A stretch of 64,000 nt of DNA from Chitinophaga ginsengisegetis (lineage in GTDB: Bacteria; Bacteroidota; Bacteroidia; Chitinophagales; Chitinophagaceae). The DNA is taken from the NCBI RefSeq assembly GCF_900168065.1, contig NZ_FUZZ01000002.1, positions 124,001-188,000 of the forward strand, written 5' to 3'. A program made the position numbers and the translations under genes. The first letter of the stretch is position 1; every line of letters begins with the position of its first letter. The notes under the pieces were generated by a model. It saw only the letters and a list, made by a program, of their open reading frames with translations. It made no database searches and was not told the DNA's origin. Below are positions 27,471-36,340 of the stretch, piece by piece.

Positions 27471-27638
27471 CTACCTGACCGGCAAAAAAGCGCTTTTATC
27501 CCGGATGCCCGAAATACCTTTCCACTTATCAGCGCTTTCCCGCCACCGCGCGATATATACGCATTTGGCAATTCCCGCACTTATCCTCTTGATAACGAAG
27601 GAATTTAGGTGGAGATTTGTTAAAGAAGCAGGCGCCAT
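27471..27638 (-). pseudogene. Possible 55-residue ORF or gene remnant
   Basis: A minus-strand frame from the ATG at 27638 encodes 55 residues and stops 20 bases before a terminator hairpin. The end (CVYIARWRESADKWKGISGI) faintly resembles the last strands of DUF4440/SnoaL-like proteins, which would make it the stump of a larger gene. No start site or export signal is convincing, and the frame stays open up to 27731 across the start of the next gene. It may be a small gene, a remnant or chance. Confidence 0.25.
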
Positions 27639-27729
27639 TATAACAGCACAAACAGCCCCCAAAAATTCTAATGAAGAACACCCCAAAAGCACCTGCTTTA
27701 GATTTAAAATAACCCCAAAATAAAATGTC

Positions 27730-29568
27730 ATGAGTTACCAGTTTAAAGGCAATTTAAAGGGCCTTCTGTGCGACAAATACTGCATAGAAGCCATTGCCAA
27801 CGTTAAGATCAGGCTTTACCGGGCAGCCGTTTCCCGGGAAGTAATCCTGCAGGCCACTGCTGCGGAGAAAGAAACTTTTCACGAAGTATCTGCAGAAGAA
27901 GCCAAAAAGAAAGCCGGCAACCTGCTGGCAGAAACCCTCACGGATGCAGAAGGCAACTTCGCCTTTTCTCTCGGAAGAGAAAGTAAGTATGAAGGCGAAG
28001 CCTTTGAAATCGACTTCGAATGCGGCAATGTACCACGCCCCAAACCTTACCCCGGCACATTGCCTACCCTCCAGTTCCACATCACCACGCTCCAGCCACG
28101 GTGGCGCGGACAGGAAAATGATTTCTTCGCTTCCTGGGAATATGTAATCCCAAACCGCTGGTGGTGCCTCATCCGCGCTAAATATGATGCATGGGTGATC
28201 TGCGGCCGCGTGATCAACTGTAAAACCCAGAAGCCCCTGCAAGGCTTACGGGTAGCCGCTTTTGATGTAGACTGGCTCCAGGACGATCCTCTCGGCAGCC
28301 AGCTCACCGATGCCACCGGCCATTTCAGGATAGACTATACAATGGCCGACTTCAGCCAAACGCTCCTGTCGCCCTGGCTTAATGTAGAATGGCCCGCTGG
28401 CCCCGATCTTTATTTCAGCATCACGGAACCCGTATCAGGCGCCGTACTGCTAAAGGAAGACCGCAGCGTAGGCCACCGCGCCGACCGCACCAACCGCGGT
28501 CCCTGCTTCTGTATAGAACTCTGCGTACCAGACGATATCACTCCCAACAATGAAGTACCCGCCCTCTTTGAAAGAGTAGGCGCGTACGACATAGGCCCTA
28601 CCGGCGCCCAGTTTGATGCACAGGGTTACACCACCGATGTACCCCGTCTCTCCTTCTACGGCCCGCTCGATCTCAACGGCACCCTGCCAAGCGGCACCAA
28701 CTCCAATGAAATGGAATACCGCTTCCGCATTATCAATGCCGACACCAGCTACGAACTCAGCGCCACACAGGTGCTCAGCGCCCTGCTGCCATTTAAGATC
28801 GGCGAACTGCTGAAACAAACCGGCCCCACCACCTGGACGCACGAAGCGGTAATTGTTACCCCCGCCCTCAACAGCGCAGGTGAAGTATGGATTCCCGTAC
28901 CGCGCGGCAATAACTTAACCACCGGTATCTTCACCCCTACCAATGGCGTACTGGCTATTCTCAATACTGCGCAGCTGGCACTCAATGCCGCCGGCACGGC
29001 CTTCGCAAGGGATAATTTTGATCTCACCGCACCCACTGTGCTCGTGGCCGGCAACGCCGTGCCACCCGCACAAAGAGCAGGCATCCATACTTTCAAAATT
29101 ATCTTTGAAGCCCGGAAAGTAGGTACCACCACACTCACCGCCATCAATACACTGGAGAAAATTGTAGTATCCAATGTAAATTATAAACAAAGAAGACACC
29201 CGGGATGGGGCTACACCGGCGATGAAAATATCCTCGCAGCAGCCATGCTCGAAATCGGGGAAACTACCGGCAGCGGCCACGGCTGCGGAGGTATCACCAC
29301 CACCGTTACCGCACAATACACCATTGCCCACCCGCATATCGAAGCATTCACCCTCCGCTTTGAAGGCAACCCCGTACTCCCGGCATCCTTCCACGGCGGC
29401 CCGCCACCGGCAGCAGCGGAATACCACAACAACAGCCTGGTATTCTCTACCGCCGGTATGGAACCCTGCGCGTATATTCTCTGGCTGGATCTGCAATTAG
29501 GTCTTACCAACGGCTATCAGAAAATACCACTGGTACATGATCATATTGCTTTCTGCAAAACAGCGTAA
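27730..29568 (+). CDS. Large protein of unknown function with transthyretin-like repeats
   Basis: I do not recognise this 612-residue protein as a named family. It has no signal peptide (MSYQFKGNLKGLLCDKYC). Two segments look like carboxypeptidase-regulatory or transthyretin-type beta sandwiches: about residues 5-115 (IANVKIRLYRA ... LTDAEGNFAFSLG) and 155-235 (ICGRVINCKTQKPLQGLRVAAFDVDW ... LTDATGHFRIDY). The rest is beta-rich, with a Cys/His-containing segment (GETTGSGHGCGGITTT) near residue 515. No catalytic motif is seen. It stands alone between a control region and a bidirectional terminator. It may be a structural or binding protein; with no export signal, any surface role would need another secretion route. 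Confidence 0.8.
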   Translation: MSYQFKGNLKGLLCDKYCIEAIANVKIRLYRAAVSREVILQATAAEKETFHEVSAEEAKKKAGNLLAETLTDAEGNFAFSLGRESKYEGEAFEIDFECGNVPRPKPYPGTLPTLQFHITTLQPRWRGQENDFFASWEYVIPNRWWCLIRAKYDAWVICGRVINCKTQKPLQGLRVAAFDVDWLQDDPLGSQLTDATGHFRIDYTMADFSQTLLSPWLNVEWPAGPDLYFSITEPVSGAVLLKEDRSVGHRADRTNRGPCFCIELCVPDDITPNNEVPALFERVGAYDIGPTGAQFDAQGYTTDVPRLSFYGPLDLNGTLPSGTNSNEMEYRFRIINADTSYELSATQVLSALLPFKIGELLKQTGPTTWTHEAVIVTPALNSAGEVWIPVPRGNNLTTGIFTPTNGVLAILNTAQLALNAAGTAFARDNFDLTAPTVLVAGNAVPPAQRAGIHTFKIIFEARKVGTTTLTAINTLEKIVVSNVNYKQRRHPGWGYTGDENILAAAMLEIGETTGSGHGCGGITTTVTAQYTIAHPHIEAFTLRFEGNPVLPASFHGGPPPAAAEYHNNSLVFSTAGMEPCAYILWLDLQLGLTNGYQKIPLVHDHIAFCKTA

Positions 29569-29571
29569 CAT

Positions 29572-29606
29572 AAAAAAGCAGCGAAGAAAATCTTCGCTGC
29601 TTTTTT
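29572..29606. terminator. Bidirectional terminator
   Basis: A 16-bp stem that includes A/T tracts on both sides (29572-29587 with 29591-29606; core GCAGCGAAGA) and a three-base loop lies right after the unknown gene and before the minus-strand sigma factor stop at 29626. Both strands end in a T-run, so it can serve both convergent genes. Confidence 0.88.
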
Positions 29607-29625
29607 TATCTTCTAATTTCAATTG

Positions 29626-30207
29626 TCACGCCCGTTTTAACACATAAAGGACCAGGAGTAAAGTGAAGTCGCCAAACTGCTCACGTAAACTTTCAAGCGC
29701 ACGGTATATCAGCTTGTACGCGCCAACAATATTCATGTGCATAATGTCAGCGATCTCTTCATAGGAAAGATCCTCATAGTATTTCAGGAATACCGCTTCC
29801 CGTTGCCGGTTAGTTAAAATGTTGAGCAACATATCTACTTTGGCAGTAAGTTCCTCCATGCGTTCTTTCCTCACCATCGGATGCCCGCCAATCAGTTCCA
29901 GTTGAAAAGGAATATGTTCCCCACTCAACTCCTCTTCATGCCGCGAAGGGTTGTACTCCAGCTTACGAAGCAGGATACGCCGGAAAGAAAGATACAGGTA
30001 CTGCTTTACCACCGCCGGACTTTCAATACGCTCCCTGTTTTGCCATAGCTTCAGGAAAAGATCCTGCATGCTTTCTTCTATGCATACATTATCGGGCGTA
30101 AATTTAAATCCGTAGTTCGTGAGCGGGGAATAATACAGTTCATATAATCCTTCCAGGGCTTTTACATCTCCTTCTTTATAGGAGTACCATAATTCATTAT
30201 CATGCAT
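29626..30207 (-). CDS. ECF RNA polymerase sigma factor, without neighbouring anti-sigma
   Basis: The 193-residue protein has sigma region 2 (EGLYELYYSPLTNYGFKFTPDNVCIEESMQDLFLKLWQNRERI) and region 4 with the HTH (LTNRQREAVFLKYYEDLSYEEIADIMHMNIVGAYKLIYRALESLREQF). Its hydrophobic end (LLLVLYVLKRA) is like other Bacteroidota ECF factors. It diverges from the second SusC/SusD operon, which makes that operon the obvious target. No FecR gene is adjacent, and the SusC there lacks an STN domain, so control is not the standard FecI/FecR relay; another anti-sigma or simple expression control must apply. Confidence 0.92.
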   Translation of the reverse strand: MHDNELWYSYKEGDVKALEGLYELYYSPLTNYGFKFTPDNVCIEESMQDLFLKLWQNRERIESPAVVKQYLYLSFRRILLRKLEYNPSRHEEELSGEHIPFQLELIGGHPMVRKERMEELTAKVDMLLNILTNRQREAVFLKYYEDLSYEEIADIMHMNIVGAYKLIYRALESLREQFGDFTLLLVLYVLKRA

Positions 30208-30585
30208 GATGTTGGAATAATGGGATTAGTTCCATAACGAGGGGGCAAAATACAGTAAAAATCGTTTACGGCAAAATGCGTAACCGCTGCCGGGACGAAA
30301 TTGACCGTTCTTCTTTTTTTGCTCTCAATGGTATAATAATTTTAGTTAAATTAGCCTTATACACTATGATAATGTACTGATGTAGATAAGATCCCCGGTA
30401 AGTTTTTGCTTTTTTATCAAGTCGGAGCCATCAATAATACTGCCGGGAAGGTATAGTGATATCAACCAGAATATAAGATTAAACCCTTATTGCCTCATAT
30501 GCATTCAACCAAGAGATGTAGAAAGCTGGGTGCGTTTCCCTACCCTACATTGCCCGGATTATATTCAATTAAATCGCTGTTAACT
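30208..30585. promoter_or_regulatory. Divergent control region between sigma factor and susC
   Basis: About 280 bases lie between the sigma start and the first in-frame ATG of susC (30499), or 378 up to the ATG preferred here. It is AT-rich around 30300-30420 and should hold both promoters. No exact TAnnTTTG box stands out. On the minus strand a TATTTTG near-match precedes the sigma gene. No small gene or stable RNA was seen. Confidence 0.4.
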
Positions 30586-33500
30586 ATGAAGCTACTGTCC
30601 CTTTTTCTGCTCGCGCTTTCTTTGCAGGCAAGCGCCAGGGATTCCCTGGAAAAACTCCCGCCCGGCCCATTGCGGCAAACCGTGAAAGCGGCAACCCCTG
30701 TGCATGGCATTATCCGAAACAATAAAGGGGAACCATTACCCGGCGCCTCGGTAAAAGTAAAGGGTACTACAAGAGGCGCTATTACCAATACGGCAGGTGC
30801 ATTTGACCTGGATGTACCGGATGGCGCCACGCTGGTAATATCTGCCGTAGGCTATAAAACCCGGGAAGTAAGGGCCACCGCTAACCTGGTTATTTCCCTT
30901 GAAGAAGATGTAACAGAGCTGGGAGGTGTGGTGGTAACCGGTTTCCAGAATATCGACCGTAAGAAATTTGCCGGCGCCGCCGTTACCCTCAAAGGCGATA
31001 ATGTGAAAATAGACGGCGTACAGGATGTGAGCCGTATGCTGGAAGGCCGCGCTGCCGGTGTGAGCGTACAAAATGTTTCCGGCACCTTCGGTTCCGCCCC
31101 TAAAGTACGTATCCGCGGCGCTACCTCTATCTCCGGTGAAAACAAACCACTGTGGGTAGTAGACGGCGTAGTGCTGGAAGATATCGTAAACGTTTCCAAC
31201 GAACAGCTCTCCAGTGGTAATATCAATACCCTCCTGGGTTCTGCCGTAGCCGGACTGAATGCCAACGATATTGAAACCTTCGATATCCTGAAAGATGCCG
31301 CCGCTACCGCTCTCTATGGCGCCCGCGCCATGAACGGTGTAATCGTTATCACCACCAAAAAAGGTAAGGCAGGCAGGGCCGCAGTTTCTTACACCGGCAA
31401 CTTCGGCGTACAACTGAAACCCTCCTACGAAAACTACGATATCATGAACTCTGCCGACCAGATGTCGGTATACGCGGAACTGGAACGTAAACAACTGCTC
31501 CAGTATTCCGAACAGATCAACGAACCTACTTCAGGCATCTACGGAAAACTGGGCCGCCTCCTTCAATATCCCGATGGCAGCGACAAATTTTCTGTACTGA
31601 ATACCCCGCAGGCACGGCAGCAATGGCTCATGCAATACGCCAACGCCAACACCGACTGGTTCGATATCCTGTTCCGGAATTCCCTCACACAGGAACACTC
31701 ACTGAGCCTGTCTACCGGTAGCGAAAAGTCACAGCTCTATCTCTCCACCAGCTTCTACAACGACGCCGGCTGGACCATCGCAGATAACGTGAAACGATAT
31801 ACGGTAAACATGCGCGCCAACTATACACCTAATAATAAACTGAGCTACGGCCTCCAGATCAACGGTAACGTACGCCAGCAACGCGCACCAGGTACGGAAG
31901 ACCGCGTATCGGACAAGGTACAGGGTACCTATACCAGGGACTTCGACATTAACCCCTTCTCCTATGCACTCAGCACCAGCAGGGCGCTCAGAGCATATGA
32001 TGAAAACGGCCAGCTTGAATACTTCACGCGGAACTTTGCCCCCTTTAATATCATTGACGAAACGAGAAATAATTTTACAGACCTCAACGTCATCGATTTC
32101 AGGTTACAGGGCAACCTGAATTATAAATTCAATTCCCACTTCAACTACGACTTTACCGGCGCCATCCGCTACGCCCGGACAAGTGCGGAACATAAGTCAA
32201 ACGAAAAATCCAATGAGGCCAATGCCTACCGCGCCAACGGCAACAGCATTATCAACCAGCGGAATCCATTCCTCTACAAAAATCCGGACTTCCCCAACGA
32301 CCCTGCAGTAGTAGTACTGCCCTACGGAGGATTTTACCGGAGAAATGATGTGGAACTGAAAAATTATACTTTCCGTAACCAGTTTAACTATAACCAGTCG
32401 TTCAACGATGATGAACACCAGGTAGCCGCGCTGATAGGACAGGAAGTAAAATACGCCGATCGCCAAACGTCCAACAACATAGGCGTAGGTTATCAGTATA
32501 ACAGCGGCGGAACACCCTTTGTAGATTATCTCTTCATCAAAAAAATGACAGAGAAAAATAAAACCTACTACGGGGTGAGCAACGACTACGACCGGTTCAC
32601 CGCATTTTATGCCAACGCCAGTTATACCTATAAAAATAAATACACCCTCCAGGCCACCGTCCGCGAAGATGGTTCCAACAGGCTTGGCAGCTCACCCAAC
32701 GCACGCTGGCTGCCTACCTGGACCGTTGCCGGTAACTGGAACATTGACCAGGAAAACTTCCTGAAAAATTCCTCAGCGGTGAGTCACCTGATGCTCAAAG
32801 CCAGCTATGGCCTGAACGCCAGCACCGGTGCGGCCACCAATACCACCGCCATCCTGCGGTCGTTTGTTACCGCCCGGCCATATCTTGCCGATCAGCAAAC
32901 CGCCATTCTCATACAGGCACTGGAAAACTCGGATCTTACCTGGGAGAAAAAGTATGAACTGGACCTCGGCGCTGATATGGGATTTTTTGAAGAAAGACTC
33001 GGACTCACCTTCGACTACTACCGGAGAAAAAGTTTCGACCTGATCGGTTTGATTAAAACTTCCGGCGTAGGCGGACAGGTAAACCAATTCGCCAACTATG
33101 CCGATATGAAATCACATGGTGTGGACGTAGCGCTCACCGGCAAAATTATTGCACAAAAGAATGTGGGTCTTACCAGTACCCTCATCTTCAGCTATAACAA
33201 TACCCTCATCACCAACGCCAGGAACAACCCCGTGATCTTCGACCTGGTAGGTGAAGGCGGCGGTGCTTTGGAAGGTTACCCTGTACGCGGCCTCTTCTCC
33301 CTGCAAAACGCAGGACTGGACCCATACACCGGCGTAGCACGCTTTATCAATGACACCGGCACCGTTTCGTCCGGCGTATACCTGCAAAGCCATAATGTGA
33401 AATACCTGAAATATGAAGGCCCCGCCGATCCAACCATCACCGGCGGATGGAGCAACACTTTCCGGTATAAGGATTTCTCCCTCAGCGCACTCATTACTTA

Positions 33501-33948
33501 CCAGGCAGGAAATAAGATCAGGCTTACACCGGTATACACTACCAACTACACCGATTTTAACTCGCTGCCAAATGAGTTTAAAGGAAGATGGAGTTTACCC
33601 GGAGATGATAAGAAAACAAATATCCCCTCCGTGGCCGACATCTACACACAAACACATCTGCTGGATAATACCGCTTATCCGTATAACAACTATAACTTTT
33701 CCAGCGACCGCGTAGCAGATGGTGGATTTGTAAGATTAAAATCAGTGACCCTCAGTTACCAGATCCCCGCACCATTGCTGGGTCGCATCGGTTTAAAAGG
33801 CGGATCACTCACGGCTACAGGAAACAACTTATGGCTTATCTACGCCGATGAACGCCTGCACGGGCAGGACCCGGAATTTTATAATACCGGCGGGGTAGCA
33901 ATGCCTGTCAACAAACAGGTAACCGTTTCACTGAGGGTAAGCCTTTAA
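30586..33948 (+). CDS. SusC/RagA TonB-dependent transporter (no STN domain)
   Basis: The ATG at 30586 gives a clean signal peptide (MKLLSLFLLALSLQASA); an in-frame ATG at 30499 adds 29 residues, as in some Chitinophaga SusC proteins, so the longer start is possible. Order: carboxypeptidase-D-like domain (VHGIIRNNKGEPLPGASVKVKGTTRG), TonB-box-like segment (LGGVVVTGFQNIDRKKFAGA), plug (PKVRIRGATSISGENKPLWVVDGVV), and a barrel ending in aromatic-poor VTVSLRVSL. It imports a ligand delivered by the SusD protein encoded next. The absence of an STN domain fits the missing FecR. The next genes encode a zinc metallohydrolase and DUF4302, so the ligand may be a peptide or metallophore and not a glycan. 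Confidence 0.92.
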   Translation: MKLLSLFLLALSLQASARDSLEKLPPGPLRQTVKAATPVHGIIRNNKGEPLPGASVKVKGTTRGAITNTAGAFDLDVPDGATLVISAVGYKTREVRATANLVISLEEDVTELGGVVVTGFQNIDRKKFAGAAVTLKGDNVKIDGVQDVSRMLEGRAAGVSVQNVSGTFGSAPKVRIRGATSISGENKPLWVVDGVVLEDIVNVSNEQLSSGNINTLLGSAVAGLNANDIETFDILKDAAATALYGARAMNGVIVITTKKGKAGRAAVSYTGNFGVQLKPSYENYDIMNSADQMSVYAELERKQLLQYSEQINEPTSGIYGKLGRLLQYPDGSDKFSVLNTPQARQQWLMQYANANTDWFDILFRNSLTQEHSLSLSTGSEKSQLYLSTSFYNDAGWTIADNVKRYTVNMRANYTPNNKLSYGLQINGNVRQQRAPGTEDRVSDKVQGTYTRDFDINPFSYALSTSRALRAYDENGQLEYFTRNFAPFNIIDETRNNFTDLNVIDFRLQGNLNYKFNSHFNYDFTGAIRYARTSAEHKSNEKSNEANAYRANGNSIINQRNPFLYKNPDFPNDPAVVVLPYGGFYRRNDVELKNYTFRNQFNYNQSFNDDEHQVAALIGQEVKYADRQTSNNIGVGYQYNSGGTPFVDYLFIKKMTEKNKTYYGVSNDYDRFTAFYANASYTYKNKYTLQATVREDGSNRLGSSPNARWLPTWTVAGNWNIDQENFLKNSSAVSHLMLKASYGLNASTGAATNTTAILRSFVTARPYLADQQTAILIQALENSDLTWEKKYELDLGADMGFFEERLGLTFDYYRRKSFDLIGLIKTSGVGGQVNQFANYADMKSHGVDVALTGKIIAQKNVGLTSTLIFSYNNTLITNARNNPVIFDLVGEGGGALEGYPVRGLFSLQNAGLDPYTGVARFINDTGTVSSGVYLQSHNVKYLKYEGPADPTITGGWSNTFRYKDFSLSALITYQAGNKIRLTPVYTTNYTDFNSLPNEFKGRWSLPGDDKKTNIPSVADIYTQTHLLDNTAYPYNNYNFSSDRVADGGFVRLKSVTLSYQIPAPLLGRIGLKGGSLTATGNNLWLIYADERLHGQDPEFYNTGGVAMPVNKQVTVSLRVSL

Positions 33949-33965
33949 TCCAAAAAGTATTCATT

Positions 33966-35393
33966 ATGAAAAAACTACTGATCTATATAGGCTTGTTTAC
34001 CGCCGTACTAACCATACCTGGCTGTAAGAAGTACCTCGAAACACTGCCCGATAACAGGACGGTGATCACCTCACCGGAGCAGGTTACCCAGCTGCTCACT
34101 ACTGCGTATCCGCATGCCAGTTATATGCTGTTTTGCGAAGCAATGAGCGATAATGTGGAAGACAAAGGCAACACCGGGGTAGGTATTGATCCGCAAACTT
34201 TCCTGATCAATACCCAAACTTTTAAGTACCAGGATGCAGATGATATTTCCGCCGATGGCCCTATTGCCTACTGGGACTCCTGTTATGCTGCTATTGCAGT
34301 GGCCAACCAGGCATTGTCCTACTGCAGCGGTCCGGACTCGGCAAATTATTCCGCACAAAAAGGAGAAGCGCTCGTATGCAGGGCCTATGCCCACTTTATG
34401 CTGGTTACCCTGTTTGCCAAAGCATATAACCCGGCTACCGCGGCCAACGATCCGGGTGTGCCCTACATGACCACCATCAGTACTTCCGTTTTCAATAAAT
34501 ATGACCGGAGCAACGTGGCGGCCGTATACCAGAAAATTGAAAGTGACCTCACCACCGGCCTACCCCTGCTGAAAGATGAACTGTATGCCAACGCGCCCAA
34601 ATATCACTTCACCCGCCAGGCTGCAAACGCCTTTGCTGCACGGTTCTATTTATTCAAGCGGGATTATGCAAAAGTAGTAACACATGCCACCGCTGTTTTC
34701 GGCAGCGCCAACCCGGCTAACCTGATCCGGGACCAGGATGCATTCTACGGCATGTCTTACGATGATATGGTGGTATACTACAACCACGCATCTAATCCTG
34801 CCAATATTTTACTGCAGGAAGCACCCGGCACAAAATATCCGGACAACTATTACAGCTACCGCTATGGGATAGGCTCTGAAATTAACCAGGAATATTTCCT
34901 GTCGAACAACGTTACCGGCGGTAACCTGGCAGTCAGCATCTATGGTGCAGGTCCGCAGTATTTTAACTTCCCGAAATTCAAGTCGGACGTTACGGTGATG
35001 TCGCTCCTGAGCATGGATGAAGTATTACTGAACCGGGTTGAAGCTAATATCCGTTTAAAGAATTACAGCGCGGCTGTTACCGACATGAATACCTGGGTAA
35101 GCAAAAATATCTCAGGCTATAATCCAGCCAGCCACAACGTAACCATCGCAAAAATGATGTCTTTCTATGGCTTGCCACAGGATCAATCCATGATCGAAAC
35201 TACGCTCTTTATGAAAAGGATCACTTACATGCAGGAAGGTCTGCGCTGGTTCGATATCCTTCGTCTCGATATCCCGGTAGTACACACAGGCTCACCCAAT
35301 TTTAACACGACCCTGGTACCCGGCGATAAAAGGCGATTGCTGCAGCTACCGCCGGAAGCGGTGAACGACGGTATGGCATTGAATCCGCGATAA
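33966..35393 (+). CDS. SusD/RagB family lipoprotein
   Basis: The 475-residue protein is a lipoprotein (MKKLLIYIGLFTAVLTIPGC, Cys20) followed by KKYLETLPDNRTVITSPEQV. Family features are the TPR helices (GEALVCRAYAHFMLVTLFAKAYN), the segment DEVLLNRVEANIRLKNYSAAVTDMNTW, and KRITYMQEGLRWFDILRLDIPV near the end. It is shorter than the glycan-type SusD of the first locus (588 residues). It should lie on top of the SusC barrel and hold the ligand. It starts 17 bases after susC and 24 bases before the metallohydrolase gene, in one operon. Confidence 0.94.
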   Translation: MKKLLIYIGLFTAVLTIPGCKKYLETLPDNRTVITSPEQVTQLLTTAYPHASYMLFCEAMSDNVEDKGNTGVGIDPQTFLINTQTFKYQDADDISADGPIAYWDSCYAAIAVANQALSYCSGPDSANYSAQKGEALVCRAYAHFMLVTLFAKAYNPATAANDPGVPYMTTISTSVFNKYDRSNVAAVYQKIESDLTTGLPLLKDELYANAPKYHFTRQAANAFAARFYLFKRDYAKVVTHATAVFGSANPANLIRDQDAFYGMSYDDMVVYYNHASNPANILLQEAPGTKYPDNYYSYRYGIGSEINQEYFLSNNVTGGNLAVSIYGAGPQYFNFPKFKSDVTVMSLLSMDEVLLNRVEANIRLKNYSAAVTDMNTWVSKNISGYNPASHNVTIAKMMSFYGLPQDQSMIETTLFMKRITYMQEGLRWFDILRLDIPVVHTGSPNFNTTLVPGDKRRLLQLPPEAVNDGMALNPR

Positions 35394-35417
35394 TTCATCT
35401 GTTGTAAACCTTTTAAA

Positions 35418-36314
35418 ATGAAACCAATGAAACTACATATCATCACCGGCATCTTCTTCCTGCTACTAATGGGGAGCGCGTGCAAAAAAGAAAAGGTGAA
35501 CCTTACCACACCTCCCGTTGGACTCGGCGGCGACTCTACCGCCAACACGCTGGAAGATATCTTTATACATGATAGTCTGACTGTACCTTATAACATTGCC
35601 GTTTATTATAAATGGCTGCCCGGTCAGCTGGACTTTCCTTACGAAATTGTTCCGCCAAAGGCAGAGAAAATGATCCCGGCGCTAAAAGCCTTGCTGGCGG
35701 TTACTTTCAGACCTTATAATGATCAAACCGGCAGCACCGTTTTCCTGAGAAAATACCTGCCGAAAACATTTAAAGTAGCAGGTTCCGCACAATACCTGAG
35801 TAATGGTTCCATTATTCTCGGCCAGGCGGAAGGCGGTACTTCCATGGTGCTGTTTGAATTTAACAATTTCACCACCCAGGCAAAAGATTCCAATACGCTG
35901 AAACGGATGGGGCATACCATGCACCACGAGTTCGGCCACATCCTGAATCAGAATATTGTGGTGCCTCCTTCATTTAAACAGATCACACCACGGTACACCG
36001 GTAACTGGTATAACATCGCCGACCAGGAAGCGCGGATGGACGGGTTCATTACCGCCTACGCAGAGTCGGACCCGAATGAAGATTTCGTGGAAATGGTCGC
36101 GTCCCTCCTGATAGGCGCCGACAATGGCAACGATGGATACGACAACTATGAGAAAATTCTGGCCGATCAGACAGACGGTCCGGGAACATATGGATATGAA
36201 GCCATCAAAGCAAAAGAAGCAGCGGTGGTGGACTATTTTGCCCGGTCGTGGTCTATCGACTTTTATGCCCTGCAACGCAAATGCCGCAGAGCCCTGGCCG
36301 CCTATTATCAATAA
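35418..36314 (+). CDS. SusCD-associated zinc metallohydrolase lipoprotein
   Basis: The 298-residue lipoprotein (signal to Cys22, LLLMGSAC) contains the zinc motif HEFGH at residues 170-174, preceded by MGHTMH, and a downstream acidic segment (ADQEARMDGFITAYAESDPNEDFVEMVASLL) that likely supplies the third ligand. It matches the 'substrate import-associated zinc metallohydrolase' type of lipoprotein that is found beside SusC/SusD pairs. Family members probably trim a protein or peptide at the cell surface before import; the reaction is not established. It stands third in the operon, followed 26 bases later by the DUF4302 lipoprotein. Confidence 0.88.
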   Translation: MKPMKLHIITGIFFLLLMGSACKKEKVNLTTPPVGLGGDSTANTLEDIFIHDSLTVPYNIAVYYKWLPGQLDFPYEIVPPKAEKMIPALKALLAVTFRPYNDQTGSTVFLRKYLPKTFKVAGSAQYLSNGSIILGQAEGGTSMVLFEFNNFTTQAKDSNTLKRMGHTMHHEFGHILNQNIVVPPSFKQITPRYTGNWYNIADQEARMDGFITAYAESDPNEDFVEMVASLLIGADNGNDGYDNYEKILADQTDGPGTYGYEAIKAKEAAVVDYFARSWSIDFYALQRKCRRALAAYYQ

Positions 36315-36340
36315 TTGTTGATCACCCTGAATTATTATTT

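Noticed and set aside
30490..30498. TTG start of the second susC
   Set aside because: An ATG follows nine bases on and another gives a clean signal peptide at 30586.
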